From Deltaproteobacteria bacterium (GTDB lineage Bacteria; Desulfobacterota; Binatia; Bin18), in the NCBI GenBank assembly GCA_016874775.1, contig VGTJ01000028.1, forward strand, positions 1 to 41,691: DNA of 41,691 nucleotides, in the 5' to 3' direction. How positions within the stretch are numbered: position 1 is the first letter of the stretch; each line of letters starts with the position of its first letter. Of this stretch, positions 26,375 to 34,612 are shown in pieces. The translations under genes were made by a program, and so were the position numbers. Below the pieces are notes generated by a model. It worked only from the letters and a program-made list of their open reading frames with translations. It did no database searches and had not been told where the DNA came from.

Positions 26375-26981
26375 TCTGTACCTCAGTCACGAGATCTTGA
26401 ACGAAACGACGGTGGTCGGCTTGTCCGAGGCGCGATTGAACCAACTCTGTTGCCATACGCACCGCTTGATTGGCGACTTCTTGGCGAAGCGTCCTTCGCG
26501 CTTCTTCGACTTCGCGTTGAGCAATCTGTTGTACCTCGTTCTTTACCCGTTCTGCCATTTGTCGCGCTTCTTCGACAATACGGTCCCGTTCTCGCTCGGC
26601 AGCTTCCAGAGCCTGGGCGCGCATCTTTTCTTGTTCAGCCGCGAGTCCAGCTAGTCGCTGTTCGTATTCGCTGCGCAGACTCTGCGCTTCTTCTTTTGCT
26701 CGCTTCGCTTCATAAAGAGCCTGAGCAATCTTCTCACGCCGCTGACGGAGCGCACCGCGAACCGGAGGAATAACGTATTTCCACAGAATAAAGGCGAAGA
26801 TAAGGAAATTTATTGCGGGGAAAAGCAGCTCTGATACGGAAGGAACGTGCTCACCGTGATGTCCTTCCCCATTTCCTCCATGTCCTTCCTCCTCCATCGC
26901 TAAAAGAAGAGAGGGTAAGACAAGCAAAAAACCTGTCGTGGCGAAACCGACCACTTTTCTTAAATGGCTCTTCATACTCAC
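26352..26981 (-). CDS. atpF: ATP synthase F0 subunit b, with exported His/Glu-rich N-terminus
   Basis: A 209-residue peripheral-stalk subunit. It differs from the short E. coli form in having an N-terminal signal-like hydrophobic segment (about residues 9-28). A His/Glu/Gly-rich stretch (MEEEGHGGNGEGHHGEH) comes next, and then the usual membrane helix (about 50-70) and the long charged stalk helix. The extra part would face the periplasm if the first segment is cleaved or inserted. Similar extensions are known in delta-proteobacterial b subunits. The frame opens with GTG overlapping the atpF' stop as GTGA; an ATG two codons inside is equally possible. It pairs with b' to form a heterodimeric stalk. 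Confidence 0.93.
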   Translation of the reverse strand: MSMKSHLRKVVGFATTGFLLVLPSLLLAMEEEGHGGNGEGHHGEHVPSVSELLFPAINFLIFAFILWKYVIPPVRGALRQRREKIAQALYEAKRAKEEAQSLRSEYEQRLAGLAAEQEKMRAQALEAAERERDRIVEEARQMAERVKNEVQQIAQREVEEARRTLRQEVANQAVRMATELVQSRLGQADHRRFVQDLVTEVQNAANSSR

Positions 26982-27409
26982 GTCAAGGGCCTCCCGAGCA
27001 GTTTTTCCGCAATCGTACGGGCAAATTCTGGGGTGCGAGACTCTAGGTCCTTTCTTGCAGCTTCAATCTCTTGCAGTAAGCTTGCCCGCATATTGGCCAG
27101 CGTCTGATTCGCCTCGCTCCGAGCTTCGTCTGTCACGACTTTTGCCTGTTCTTCTGCAGCTCTATAGACCGTATCGACTTGCTGCATGGTGCCAGTCCGA
27201 GTTTCGGCGAGTTGGGTTTTATAGCGAGTCTCTATTGATTCGGCATCGGCCCTGACTTGCTGAGCTTCTTTGAGAGCTCCTTCGCTGCGCTGGGTGCGTT
27301 GCTGGAGGACAGCTAAATGGGGCTCAAAGAGAAATTTGCGTAAAAACATCCATACCGCGAGAAAGAGGATGATTTGGAAGACTAGCCATTGCGGGTCGAT
27401 CGATAACAC
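26978..27409 (-). CDS. atpF': ATP synthase F0 subunit b'
   Basis: A 143-residue b-type stalk subunit. One N-terminal membrane helix (about residues 8-25, WLVFQIILFLAVWMFLRKFLF) is followed by a long charged helix (LQQRTQRSEGALKEAQQVRADAESIETRYKTQ...). It lacks the N-terminal extension of the neighbouring b subunit. It is the first atp gene here. The a and c subunit genes (atpB, atpE) are not in the window, as in bacteria with a split operon. It lies 84 bases after parB. Confidence 0.92.
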   Translation of the reverse strand: MLSIDPQWLVFQIILFLAVWMFLRKFLFEPHLAVLQQRTQRSEGALKEAQQVRADAESIETRYKTQLAETRTGTMQQVDTVYRAAEEQAKVVTDEARSEANQTLANMRASLLQEIEAARKDLESRTPEFARTIAEKLLGRPLT

Positions 27410-27493
27410 AGACGTATTCTCCTTACTGATTGGACAGCCTTCATGTTCGAGCCGTTGAGATTGTCTCTGTGAGTGTAGAGGATGAGCAATAGC

Positions 27494-28393
27494 TCATCTA
27501 CGGAGGCGAGCAAGGATCCCTTCAAGCTCTTCGTTGGAATAATATTCGATTTCGATGCGGCCACCTTTCTTTTTTGGCCGTAGACGCACCTTTGTGCCGA
27601 ATGTGCGCATAAGCTCTTCTTCTAATGCAGATACATGAATATCATGGGCAGTTGTTTGTTCTCCAGTGGAACCTGAGGCCGTAGGAGGCGGCAATGCTTC
27701 TGTTGATGGTTGAGAAACTGCTTGTGATACCAGTGTTTCGGTCTCTCTGACTGATAGCCCTTGGCGCATGATGCGGCGCGCAATGGCAATTTGTTGCTCT
27801 GGTGTTCCCAGTGAAACAAGAGTCCGCGCGTGACCAACTGAGAGTCCACCACGGTCAATTTCTTCTTTGATCTCATCAGGAAGATTTAAGACCCGCAATA
27901 AGTTCGTAATCACTGGTCGGCTTTTACCAACCCGTGTGGCAACCTCTTCTTGGGTGAGGTGGAGTTCTTCCATGAGCTGACGATAGGCGAGAGCTTCTTC
28001 GATAGGAGTGAGTTCTTCACGCTGGATGTTCTCAACCAGCGCCATTTCCATGCTTTGCGCGTCAGTGACTTCTTTGACAATGACCGGAACACGATCAAGA
28101 CCGGCTTTTTGGGCTGCTCGTAAGCGCCGCTCTCCGATGATCAATTCGTACCCTGGCTCGACTTTGCGTACGATCAGCGGTTGCAAAATCCCTTGCTGTT
28201 TGATCGATTCGGCAAGTTCGGTGAGCCGGACATCGTCAAAATAACGCCGTGGCTGGTTGGGGTTGGGGCGGATCTCGGCTATCAACACTCGGCGGTCAGC
28301 AGGAGGAGGGGTTGTTGCCGTCCCTTGCGGAATCAGTGCCCCTAGTCCACGACCAAGAGCGCGACGCTTCACTAAACTCACAGTTTCGCTCAT
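27494..28393 (-). CDS. parB: Chromosome partitioning protein ParB
   Basis: A 299-residue ParB/Spo0J. The N-terminal KRRALGRGLGALIP (residues 9-22) is the ParA-contact region. The CTPase/sliding-clamp motif GERRLRAA is at 87-94, ENIQREELTPIEEA follows, and the HTH (TQEEVATRVGKSRPVITNLL, 147-166) reads parS. The C-terminal dimerisation part is short and basic (KKKGGRIEIEYYSNEELEGILARLRR). The ATG at 28393 is chosen because it overlaps the parA stop as ATGA and the conserved sequence begins there; the frame opens 36 bases earlier. Its probable sites, parS-like sequences, lie just upstream of parA. Confidence 0.96.
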   Translation of the reverse strand: MSETVSLVKRRALGRGLGALIPQGTATTPPPADRRVLIAEIRPNPNQPRRYFDDVRLTELAESIKQQGILQPLIVRKVEPGYELIIGERRLRAAQKAGLDRVPVIVKEVTDAQSMEMALVENIQREELTPIEEALAYRQLMEELHLTQEEVATRVGKSRPVITNLLRVLNLPDEIKEEIDRGGLSVGHARTLVSLGTPEQQIAIARRIMRQGLSVRETETLVSQAVSQPSTEALPPPTASGSTGEQTTAHDIHVSALEEELMRTFGTKVRLRPKKKGGRIEIEYYSNEELEGILARLRR

Positions 28394-29196
28394 CGCTCGG
28401 CTCCTTCCGCATGCGCAAGCGCAGACCACGCCTGCGGATCACGCTTGGCGATTTCTCGCGCCAGTTCTACGTAGCTCTGTGCTCCACGACACGACGGGTC
28501 GTAGAGGATCACCGGCAAGCCATGACTCGGACTTTCCGTCAGGCGCACATTGCGCGGAATCACGACATCAAACACATTGTGAGGAAAGAACTCGCGCACT
28601 TCATCGGCAATCTGCTGGCTGAGATTATTGCGCGCGTCAAACATGGTCAGCAGAATCCCTTCAATCGCCAAATCAGGATTCAACTGTTCACGAATGGCCG
28701 ACATAGTCTCTAACAGTGAGCGAAGTCCTTCCAAGGCATAATACTCACACTGCAACGGCACCAACACACTGTCAGCAGCGGTCAACGCATTCACGGTCAA
28801 CAAGCCCAAGGACGGAGGGCAATCAATCAGGATGTACGCATACTGCTCGCGGGCTTTGCGGAGAAGGGTTTGTAAACGATACTCACGATCTTCAATATTG
28901 AGCAGCTCCACTTCTGCACCGATGAGATCATGATTGGCTGGCAACACATCAAGTTTGGCGATGGCGGTTTTCTGAATCGCATCGAGCAATTTGCACTCGC
29001 CCAAAAGAACTTCATAAATAGTCGGAGTCTCAGCCTCAGCCTTAACCCCAATACCGCTTGTCGCATTGCCTTGCGGATCGCAATCGACCAAAAGCGTACG
29101 CTCTCCGGCAACTCCCAGAGAAGCAGAAAGATTAATAGCAGTAGTTGTTTTTCCAACCCCACCCTTACGATTGGCGATACAGATGATCCTGCCCAC
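28390..29196 (-). CDS. parA: Chromosome partitioning ATPase ParA (Soj)
   Basis: A 268-residue ParA/MinD-type ATPase that moves or orients ParB-parS complexes. The deviant Walker A KGGVGKTTTAIN is at about residues 12-23, Walker A' VDCDPQGNAT follows, and Walker B is in YILIDCPPSLGLLTVNAL. The frame opens with an ATG at 29214. However, the GTG at 29196 has AGGGGAAG 5 bases upstream and gives the family N-terminus (GRIICIANRKGG), so I prefer it. Co-translated with parB. The 299 bases upstream hold no gene but contain two parS-like sites. Confidence 0.95.
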   Translation of the reverse strand: MGRIICIANRKGGVGKTTTAINLSASLGVAGERTLLVDCDPQGNATSGIGVKAEAETPTIYEVLLGECKLLDAIQKTAIAKLDVLPANHDLIGAEVELLNIEDREYRLQTLLRKAREQYAYILIDCPPSLGLLTVNALTAADSVLVPLQCEYYALEGLRSLLETMSAIREQLNPDLAIEGILLTMFDARNNLSQQIADEVREFFPHNVFDVVIPRNVRLTESPSHGLPVILYDPSCRGAQSYVELAREIAKRDPQAWSALAHAEGAER

Positions 29197-29356
29197 GGTT
29201 GCTTCCCCTAACATAGAGCGGAAAAGAAGAAAAGCGCCCCGTGAAATCTCTTTATGATCATGGAGGTTACGAAGGGTATTTCATGCGGAAACGTAGAGAA
29301 TCTCCTGCCAATAAGCCTTGTCTCATGCGCCTCCACGTCTCCACGTAAAACAGTCG

Positions 29357-29402
29357 AATGTTCCACGTGGCACAATTGCGGCAATGTGCCACGTGGAACA
29401 TT
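29357..29402. other. Two parS-like sites as a perfect inverted pair
   Basis: TGTTCCACGTGGCACA (29359-29374) and TGTGCCACGTGGAACA (29385-29400) are exact reverse complements. The match extends two bases outward, giving 18-base arms around a 10-base centre. Each 16-mer differs from the palindrome TGTTCCACGTGGAACA, a parS consensus form, at one base. They lie about 160 bases upstream of parA, the usual place for ParB loading sites. Confidence 0.88.
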
Positions 29403-29513
29403 GCAAAAAACACTCAGATCAAGATCCTTTAACCAGCATTCTTTTCCGCGCACATTGTACAAAGCGAAGAAAAGCTAACCGGCAACCACATTTTTTGCAA
29501 AACTTATCGTGGT

Positions 29514-29795
29514 CTATTGCAGTGTCACTAATAAGCGAATTCGACTCATTTTCTCGAATCCAATACGAGATTTAGGAACTAGCCCAAAAGATGTGGGATT
29601 GTACGAACCAAAATCCACATCACAAAAGTCACAAAGTATCAGGTTAAGACCAGGAAACACCTCATACTCGGCGTAGCTGTGCTCTCCACCTCGGAAGTGT
29701 CGTAATTCGTCAGGATCCCCACCACATTCTTCACAAGGTGCTACGTCTCTTATCTCAAGCGTCTCATAACAAAGCGGACAGTGAGTTTCCTTCAT
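29514..29795 (-). CDS. Small zinc-ribbon protein, unrecognised
   Basis: A 93-residue protein with three CxxC pairs: C6/C9 (CPLC), C21/C24 (CEEC) and C55/C58 (CDFC), enough for one or two zinc sites. No membrane segment or signal is seen. The ATG overlaps the rsmG stop as ATGA, so it is translated with rsmG. This and the ordered cysteines make it a real gene. I do not recognise a named family. Its place between the rRNA/tRNA modification genes and parAB suggests a cytoplasmic nucleic-acid or ribosome-related role, which is inference only. Confidence 0.75.
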   Translation of the reverse strand: MKETHCPLCYETLEIRDVAPCEECGGDPDELRHFRGGEHSYAEYEVFPGLNLILCDFCDVDFGSYNPTSFGLVPKSRIGFEKMSRIRLLVTLQ

Positions 29796-30469
29796 GGTCT
29801 GTTTCTATCGTGCCTGGAAAAGATGATAAGTGACCGTTGTTCCTTACCAAAGGGCAAGTCGTAGTTCTCCACTTTTTGGATCATATAGCCATGTTCTTGG
29901 AGCCAATTCTCTTCGCTTCTCAGTTCCTCTTCTGCTGCAGCTCCTTTCATAGTAACCATAACTCCTCCTCGAACTAGGAAAGGGCCTGCAAGGGTGAGAT
30001 ACTCACGAATGTTCCACGTGGCACGAGAAACAATAACATCGAAGGCGGATCGCCAACCTTCCTTGGTCGTAAATTCTTCAGCACGCCCTTCATAAGCACG
30101 GACATTGGGGAGAGTCGCTTTTCTGATGACATCCTTGAGGAAATTGGCTCGCTTGCGACGGGGTTCGAGTAAGTTCACGGAAAGGGTAGGTCTCGCAAGG
30201 GCAATGGGCAGTCCTGGAAAGCCCGCGCCACTGCCAAGGTCAAGTAATCGTCCCTCTTGGGGCAAAAGCGGGAGAACTGCCAGAGAATCAAGAATGTGCT
30301 TGCGAATGACTGTTACTGGGTCTGACTGAGAAACCAGGTCGACGATCTTTGCCCAGCGTTGCAGTTCTTCGAGATAGATAGCAACCCGGGCAACATGTTC
30401 CTCAGTCAGTTCGACATTGAGCTGTTTAGCGCCTTTGACCAGCAGATCTACATGCTCTAGTGCGAGCAT
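29792..30469 (-). CDS. rsmG: 16S rRNA (guanine-527-N7)-methyltransferase
   Basis: A 225-residue SAM-dependent methyltransferase that makes m7G527 in 16S rRNA. The SAM site LLDLGSGAGFPGLPIAL lies at about residues 75-91, and the early helix WAKIVDLVSQSDP and HILDSLAVLP are family features. The start has TGAGGA just upstream and is 6 bases after the mnmG stop. The gene carries a parS-like sequence inside it (30010-30025). Confidence 0.95.
   Translation of the reverse strand: MLALEHVDLLVKGAKQLNVELTEEHVARVAIYLEELQRWAKIVDLVSQSDPVTVIRKHILDSLAVLPLLPQEGRLLDLGSGAGFPGLPIALARPTLSVNLLEPRRKRANFLKDVIRKATLPNVRAYEGRAEEFTTKEGWRSAFDVIVSRATWNIREYLTLAGPFLVRGGVMVTMKGAAAEEELRSEENWLQEHGYMIQKVENYDLPFGKEQRSLIIFSRHDRNRP
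30010..30025. other. Third parS-like site, inside rsmG
   Basis: TGTTCCACGTGGCACG matches the left member of the upstream pair at 15 of 16 positions and keeps the central CCACGTGG. It is 610 bases from the pair; multiple parS sites near the origin, some in genes, are common. Confidence 0.7.
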
Positions 30470-30475
30470 AGATCC

Positions 30476-32338
30476 TCAAGATGCCCCGACACGTTTGAGA
30501 TGAACAGCGAGAATCGACAACGCGGCCGGTGTAATCCCAGGAATGCGCGAAGCTTGTCCAAGTGAACGTGGTTGTAGGGAGATCAGTTTTTCCCGTACTT
30601 CTGCCGAAAGACTCTGGACGTTCTTGTAGTCAAGGTTGTCTGGGATGCGAACATCTTCGATATGCCGCAGGCGTTCAACTCCTTCTTCCTGGCGGCGAAT
30701 ATAACCGGAGTACTTGATTGCAATCTCAACTTCGGCCGCAACTTCACGGGAAACAGGGGTAGGCGCGGGACTGAGCTCTTGGGTCATCGCAAATGACACT
30801 TCTGGACGGCGGAGGATCTGTGCCAGGGAGACTGGGTTTTTCAGGGCAGCACTGCCAAACGTGCCCATTAGGGTATTGTTCCTCTCATTAGGCACAATGC
30901 TCGTTTCCTCCTGTCGGCGAACCTCATCTTCTATAGTTTGCTTTTTTTGAGTTGTCTGTTGATAGTCAATCGCCTGTACCAGGCCGACAGCATGACCATA
31001 TTCTCGTAACCGCAAGTCGGCATTGTCTTCTCTCAGGAGCAAACGATGCTCTGCTCGCGAGGTAAACATACGGTACGGTTCGCCACCAACCCCTCGGGTG
31101 ACGAGATCGTCAATCAGGACACCAATGTAAGCCTGATCGCGGGTGAAAATAAGAGGCGTTTCCTTCCGTAAGCTGAGGACAGCATTGATTGCCGCCATAA
31201 GTCCTTGAGATGCGGCTTCTTCGTAGCCGGTGGTGCCATTAATCTGGCCGGCATGGTACAACCCGCGCACCAGCTTGGTTTCCAGAGTCGGAAAAAGCTG
31301 AGTAGGGTCAGCATAGTCATACTCAATCGCGTAGCCAGGGCGCATGATCTCTGCTCGCTCAAGTCCTTTAATCGAGCGAACCATCTGCAATTGAATGTCT
31401 AGTGGAAGGCTGGTTGACAGTCCGTTGGGGTACACTTCGACCGTGTCACGTCCCTCGGGTTCCAGGAAAATCTGATGGCGAATCTTATCCTTGAAGCGGA
31501 CGACTTTATCCTCAATTGATGGGCAATAGCGTGGACCTCTGCCCTGGATCAGACCTGAGTACAAAGGGGAGCGATCTAATCCAGAAAGAATCGTTTGGTG
31601 AGTCGTGGCATTGGTATAGGTCAGATGACAAGGCACTTGTGGTTGATCGATGTGGGCAGTCGAGAAAGACAGCGGCGGAGCGGGTTCGTCCCCATATTGA
31701 GGCGTAGTGACACTATAGTCGATTGTACGGCTATCCAGTCGTGGGCAGGTTCCGGTCTTCAGTCGCCCAACGTGAAATCCCAATTCCCGTAAATGGTCGC
31801 TTAGCCCTTCAGCGGAAAAGTCTCCTGCTCGTCCGGCAGAGTAATTCTTGAGGCCGACATGAATGAGGCCTTTGAGGAATGTCCCTGTGGTTAGAATGAC
31901 TTTACGTCCAAGAAAGGTTTCGCCTATCTGAGTTTCTATACCTCGGACTTCACCATTTTCGATTAACAACCGTTCTGCACTGCCTTGGCGCAAGGTGAGA
32001 TTCTCTGTCGTTTCGATAACACGTTTCATCCGCTGTCGATACAAGGCTTTATCCGCTTGTGCACGAGTTGCCCGAACAGCTGGTCCCTTTCGGGTGTTGA
32101 GTACCCGGAATTGAATGCCAGTCTCGTCAATGGCTTTGGCCATCTCGCCACCGAGTGCGTCGATTTCTCGGACAAGGTGACTCTTACCGATTCCACCAAT
32201 TGCGGGATTGCATGACATCTGGCCGATATGGTCCAGATTCAATGTTAACATGAGGGTTTTGCTACCCAGACGAGCGGCAGCAAGTGCTGCCTCAATACCA
32301 GCATGACCAGCGCCAACGACGATAACATCGTAGACCAT
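30476..32338 (-). CDS. mnmG: tRNA uridine-5-carboxymethylaminomethyl enzyme MnmG
   Basis: A 620-residue FAD enzyme which with MnmE builds the cmnm5 group on U34 of tRNAs. The Rossmann motif GAGHAG is at residues 9-14, followed by the conserved [12 protein letters not shown] (41-52) and RTRKGPAV-type stretch ([16 protein letters not shown]). [17 protein letters not shown] and the C-terminal helical domain ([12 protein letters not shown]) are present. The ATG at 32338 is preferred because AGGTGG lies 8 bases upstream; the GTG at 32350 is within that signal. It follows mnmE by 20 bases. Confidence 0.97.
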   Translation of the reverse strand: MVYDVIVVGAGHAGIEAALAAARLGSKTLMLTLNLDHIGQMSCNPAIGGIGKSHLVREIDALGGEMAKAIDETGIQFRVLNTRKGPAVRATRAQADKALYRQRMKRVIETTENLTLRQGSAERLLIENGEVRGIETQIGETFLGRKVILTTGTFLKGLIHVGLKNYSAGRAGDFSAEGLSDHLRELGFHVGRLKTGTCPRLDSRTIDYSVTTPQYGDEPAPPLSFSTAHIDQPQVPCHLTYTNATTHQTILSGLDRSPLYSGLIQGRGPRYCPSIEDKVVRFKDKIRHQIFLEPEGRDTVEVYPNGLSTSLPLDIQLQMVRSIKGLERAEIMRPGYAIEYDYADPTQLFPTLETKLVRGLYHAGQINGTTGYEEAASQGLMAAINAVLSLRKETPLIFTRDQAYIGVLIDDLVTRGVGGEPYRMFTSRAEHRLLLREDNADLRLREYGHAVGLVQAIDYQQTTQKKQTIEDEVRRQEETSIVPNERNNTLMGTFGSAALKNPVSLAQILRRPEVSFAMTQELSPAPTPVSREVAAEVEIAIKYSGYIRRQEEGVERLRHIEDVRIPDNLDYKNVQSLSAEVREKLISLQPRSLGQASRIPGITPAALSILAVHLKRVGAS

Positions 32339-32358
32339 GAGCGATACCACCTAGTTAG

Positions 32359-33753
32359 TTATTTACCAATACAGAAATCTCGGAAGATGCGATCAAGAAT
32401 ATCTTCACTACTCACATGACCAGTGATCTCACCAATGTGATCGAGAGCCGCGTGGAGGTCAACGGCTACCAAGTCAAGAGGCACACCGTTTTGTAAATTT
32501 GCTTGTGCCTGACGGAGGCCTTGTCCTGCTTTGAGGAGGGCATCTCGATGTCGTGTCTGAGTCACAATGGTGCCAGAAAAGGGTGACTTACCATCCTGTG
32601 GTGATTCGTTGCCGAGAGCGAGTTGCTCGATTTGTTGCCCGAGTTCACTCATGCCGGTGGCTGACTTGGTTGAGAAAGAAATTGGAGAATTATGCGCAAG
32701 GCGTTGGGCAAGATCTTGTGGATGCACGACAACTGGCAGATCTGTCTTATTAAGAAGTGCAACGGTTGGTTTCTCTTTGATCAGCAAAAAAATCAATTCA
32801 TCTTCCTGATCTAATGGGCGCGAAGCGTCGAACATCGCAATGACGATCTCCGCAGCATTGAGGCCTTCAAGGGCACGTTCAACACCTATACGTTCGACTT
32901 CGTCGATTGTGTGACGAATCCCTGCGGTGTCCCAGATAAGCAGGGGTATTCCATTTACGGTGATCGTCTCTTCAAGAACATCTCTAGTGGTTCCTGGTAC
33001 TGCGGTGACAATGGCGCGCTCAGTCCCAGAAAGGAGATTCAATAAGCTCGACTTTCCAACATTTGGCTTACCTACAATCGCAGTACGAACACCTTCTCGG
33101 AACACTTTGCCTTGGCGGAAAGTGGCTTGTAGTGATGACATATCATCTGCGAGCACGTGCATTTCCTCTAGGAGCTCGCCCTGTGCTTTCTCCGGGATAT
33201 CGTCTTCTGGAAAATCAAGGAACGCTTCAACGTATGCTGTAATGCTGATGAGCCGCTCTCGCAGGGTGGAACAAGCCTCCGATAGCCGTCCGGATAATTG
33301 CTGCCACGCGACTTGTAATCCACGATCACTCTTAGCTTGAATCAGATCCAGAACAGCTTCAGCTTGTGAGAGGTCTAGTCGATTATTGAAGAATGCACGT
33401 TGGGTGAACTCTCCAGGAAGAGCTAACCGTGCGCCTTGGCTTAACACTACTTCGAGCACGCGTCGTGAGAGCAATACGCCACCATGGCAGTGAATCTCAA
33501 CGACAGTTTCTCCAGTATAGCTGCGTGGTGTATACATTATCACGAGCAGCCCTTGATCAAGCGGCGCGTTAAGAACCGGATCGAGAATGTGACCAAGATG
33601 GAGGAGATGGGAAACGAATGTTTCCCGTGGAGCAGATGGGCGGAAAACTTTGCGCGCAATGGCTTCGGCTTGCGGGCCACTTATACGAACAATTGCGACG
33701 CCACCAGAGCCAGTCGGGGTCGCAAGCGCGGCAATCGTGTCATGCGTATACAC
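32359..33753 (-). CDS. mnmE: tRNA modification GTPase MnmE
   Basis: A 464-residue GTPase, partner of MnmG. The N-terminal THF-binding domain begins DTIAALATPTGSGGVAIVRISG. The G domain has G1 GKPNVGKSS (residues 228-236), the DTAGIR G3 motif and NKTD G4. The protein ends in the catalytic CIGK with C461. It lies 3 bases after jag, so the two are tightly coupled. Confidence 0.97.
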   Translation of the reverse strand: MYTHDTIAALATPTGSGGVAIVRISGPQAEAIARKVFRPSAPRETFVSHLLHLGHILDPVLNAPLDQGLLVIMYTPRSYTGETVVEIHCHGGVLLSRRVLEVVLSQGARLALPGEFTQRAFFNNRLDLSQAEAVLDLIQAKSDRGLQVAWQQLSGRLSEACSTLRERLISITAYVEAFLDFPEDDIPEKAQGELLEEMHVLADDMSSLQATFRQGKVFREGVRTAIVGKPNVGKSSLLNLLSGTERAIVTAVPGTTRDVLEETITVNGIPLLIWDTAGIRHTIDEVERIGVERALEGLNAAEIVIAMFDASRPLDQEDELIFLLIKEKPTVALLNKTDLPVVVHPQDLAQRLAHNSPISFSTKSATGMSELGQQIEQLALGNESPQDGKSPFSGTIVTQTRHRDALLKAGQGLRQAQANLQNGVPLDLVAVDLHAALDHIGEITGHVSSEDILDRIFRDFCIGK

Positions 33754-33756
33754 TGG

Positions 33757-34590
33757 TCATGATTCAGCGGTTTGGGGTCGGCCTGCGGAGCGACTTCTTT
33801 CTTTTCGTTGTCCTTCTTCTGGAACAATACTGACCTGACGGAAGTACCCGTGACCAGAACTCTTCGTAGTGACCAGCGGATCGCCTTCTAGTGTTAAGTG
33901 AATCACACGACGATCTCGTGGACTCATCGGACTGAGCGTGACGGACTTGCGCCGCCGTTTGGCGCGCTCTCCTAAGCGGAGAGCGAGATTCTCCAGGCTT
34001 TTCCGTCGGCGTTCCCGATACCCTTCCACATCGACAGCAACGTGGGCGTCGATGTCGTCACTTTTGGTGACTATGCGATTGACCAGATACTCAAGGGCAT
34101 CTAACGTCTGTCCGCGATGGCCAATGAGAAAGCCTTCAGGTAAGTCGGTGACGTGAGTGACATTGATGACACTCTCATCTCCTCGATTTTCCACTTTGAG
34201 CGTGGAAGTTGTACCCATCAGTCCAAGGACTTCTTTCAACGTCGAGCAGGCTTTCTCGGCTATTTCGGGAGAGAGTGGCGTGTGCGTACGAGACCCTGCC
34301 TCTGATGCAGCCTCCGCTTTCTGTGTCGGCAGCGGTTGCGGGGCTGTCTTTTGTTCAGGTGGTCGCGGCGAAGATCGTGGAGTTTCTGTTCTCGGTTCGC
34401 TGGCTCGTGCAGAAAGGGGAACTCTGAGCGAAGCACGAACGCGTGCCTTTTTGCCACCGATACCAAGAAAGCCTTTGGTTGGTTGTGCGATGACCTCGAT
34501 TTCGACACGGTCGCGCTCTACTTGGAGTTGTCGCAGCGCACTGGCGATTGCCTCTTCAAGCGTTGTTCCTTCAGCTTCTACGGCATTCAT
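33757..34590 (-). CDS. jag: RNA-binding protein Jag/KhpB (SpoIIIJ-associated)
   Basis: A 277-residue three-part protein. The Jag-N domain (about residues 1-60) contains GFLGIGGKKARV. A long Pro/Ser/Glu-rich linker (about 65-115) separates it from the KH domain, whose GFLIGHRGQTLDALEYLVNRI stretch carries the GxxG loop. A C-terminal R3H domain with PRDRRVIH follows. It binds RNA and acts in cell division or envelope control in some bacteria. I use the ATG at 34590, with GAGGGGG upstream; the frame opens 60 bases earlier, inside yidC. After the R3H domain comes a basic tail. Confidence 0.93.
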   Translation of the reverse strand: MNAVEAEGTTLEEAIASALRQLQVERDRVEIEVIAQPTKGFLGIGGKKARVRASLRVPLSARASEPRTETPRSSPRPPEQKTAPQPLPTQKAEAASEAGSRTHTPLSPEIAEKACSTLKEVLGLMGTTSTLKVENRGDESVINVTHVTDLPEGFLIGHRGQTLDALEYLVNRIVTKSDDIDAHVAVDVEGYRERRRKSLENLALRLGERAKRRRKSVTLSPMSPRDRRVIHLTLEGDPLVTTKSSGHGYFRQVSIVPEEGQRKERSRSAGRPQTAES

Positions 34591-34612
34591 TGCGTTTCTT
34601 ACCCCCTCGGCG

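Noticed and set aside
29337-29352. GTCTCCACGTAAAACA as a fourth parS site
   Set aside because: Only 11 of 16 positions fit and the central CACGTG is broken; at most a decayed copy beside the true pair.
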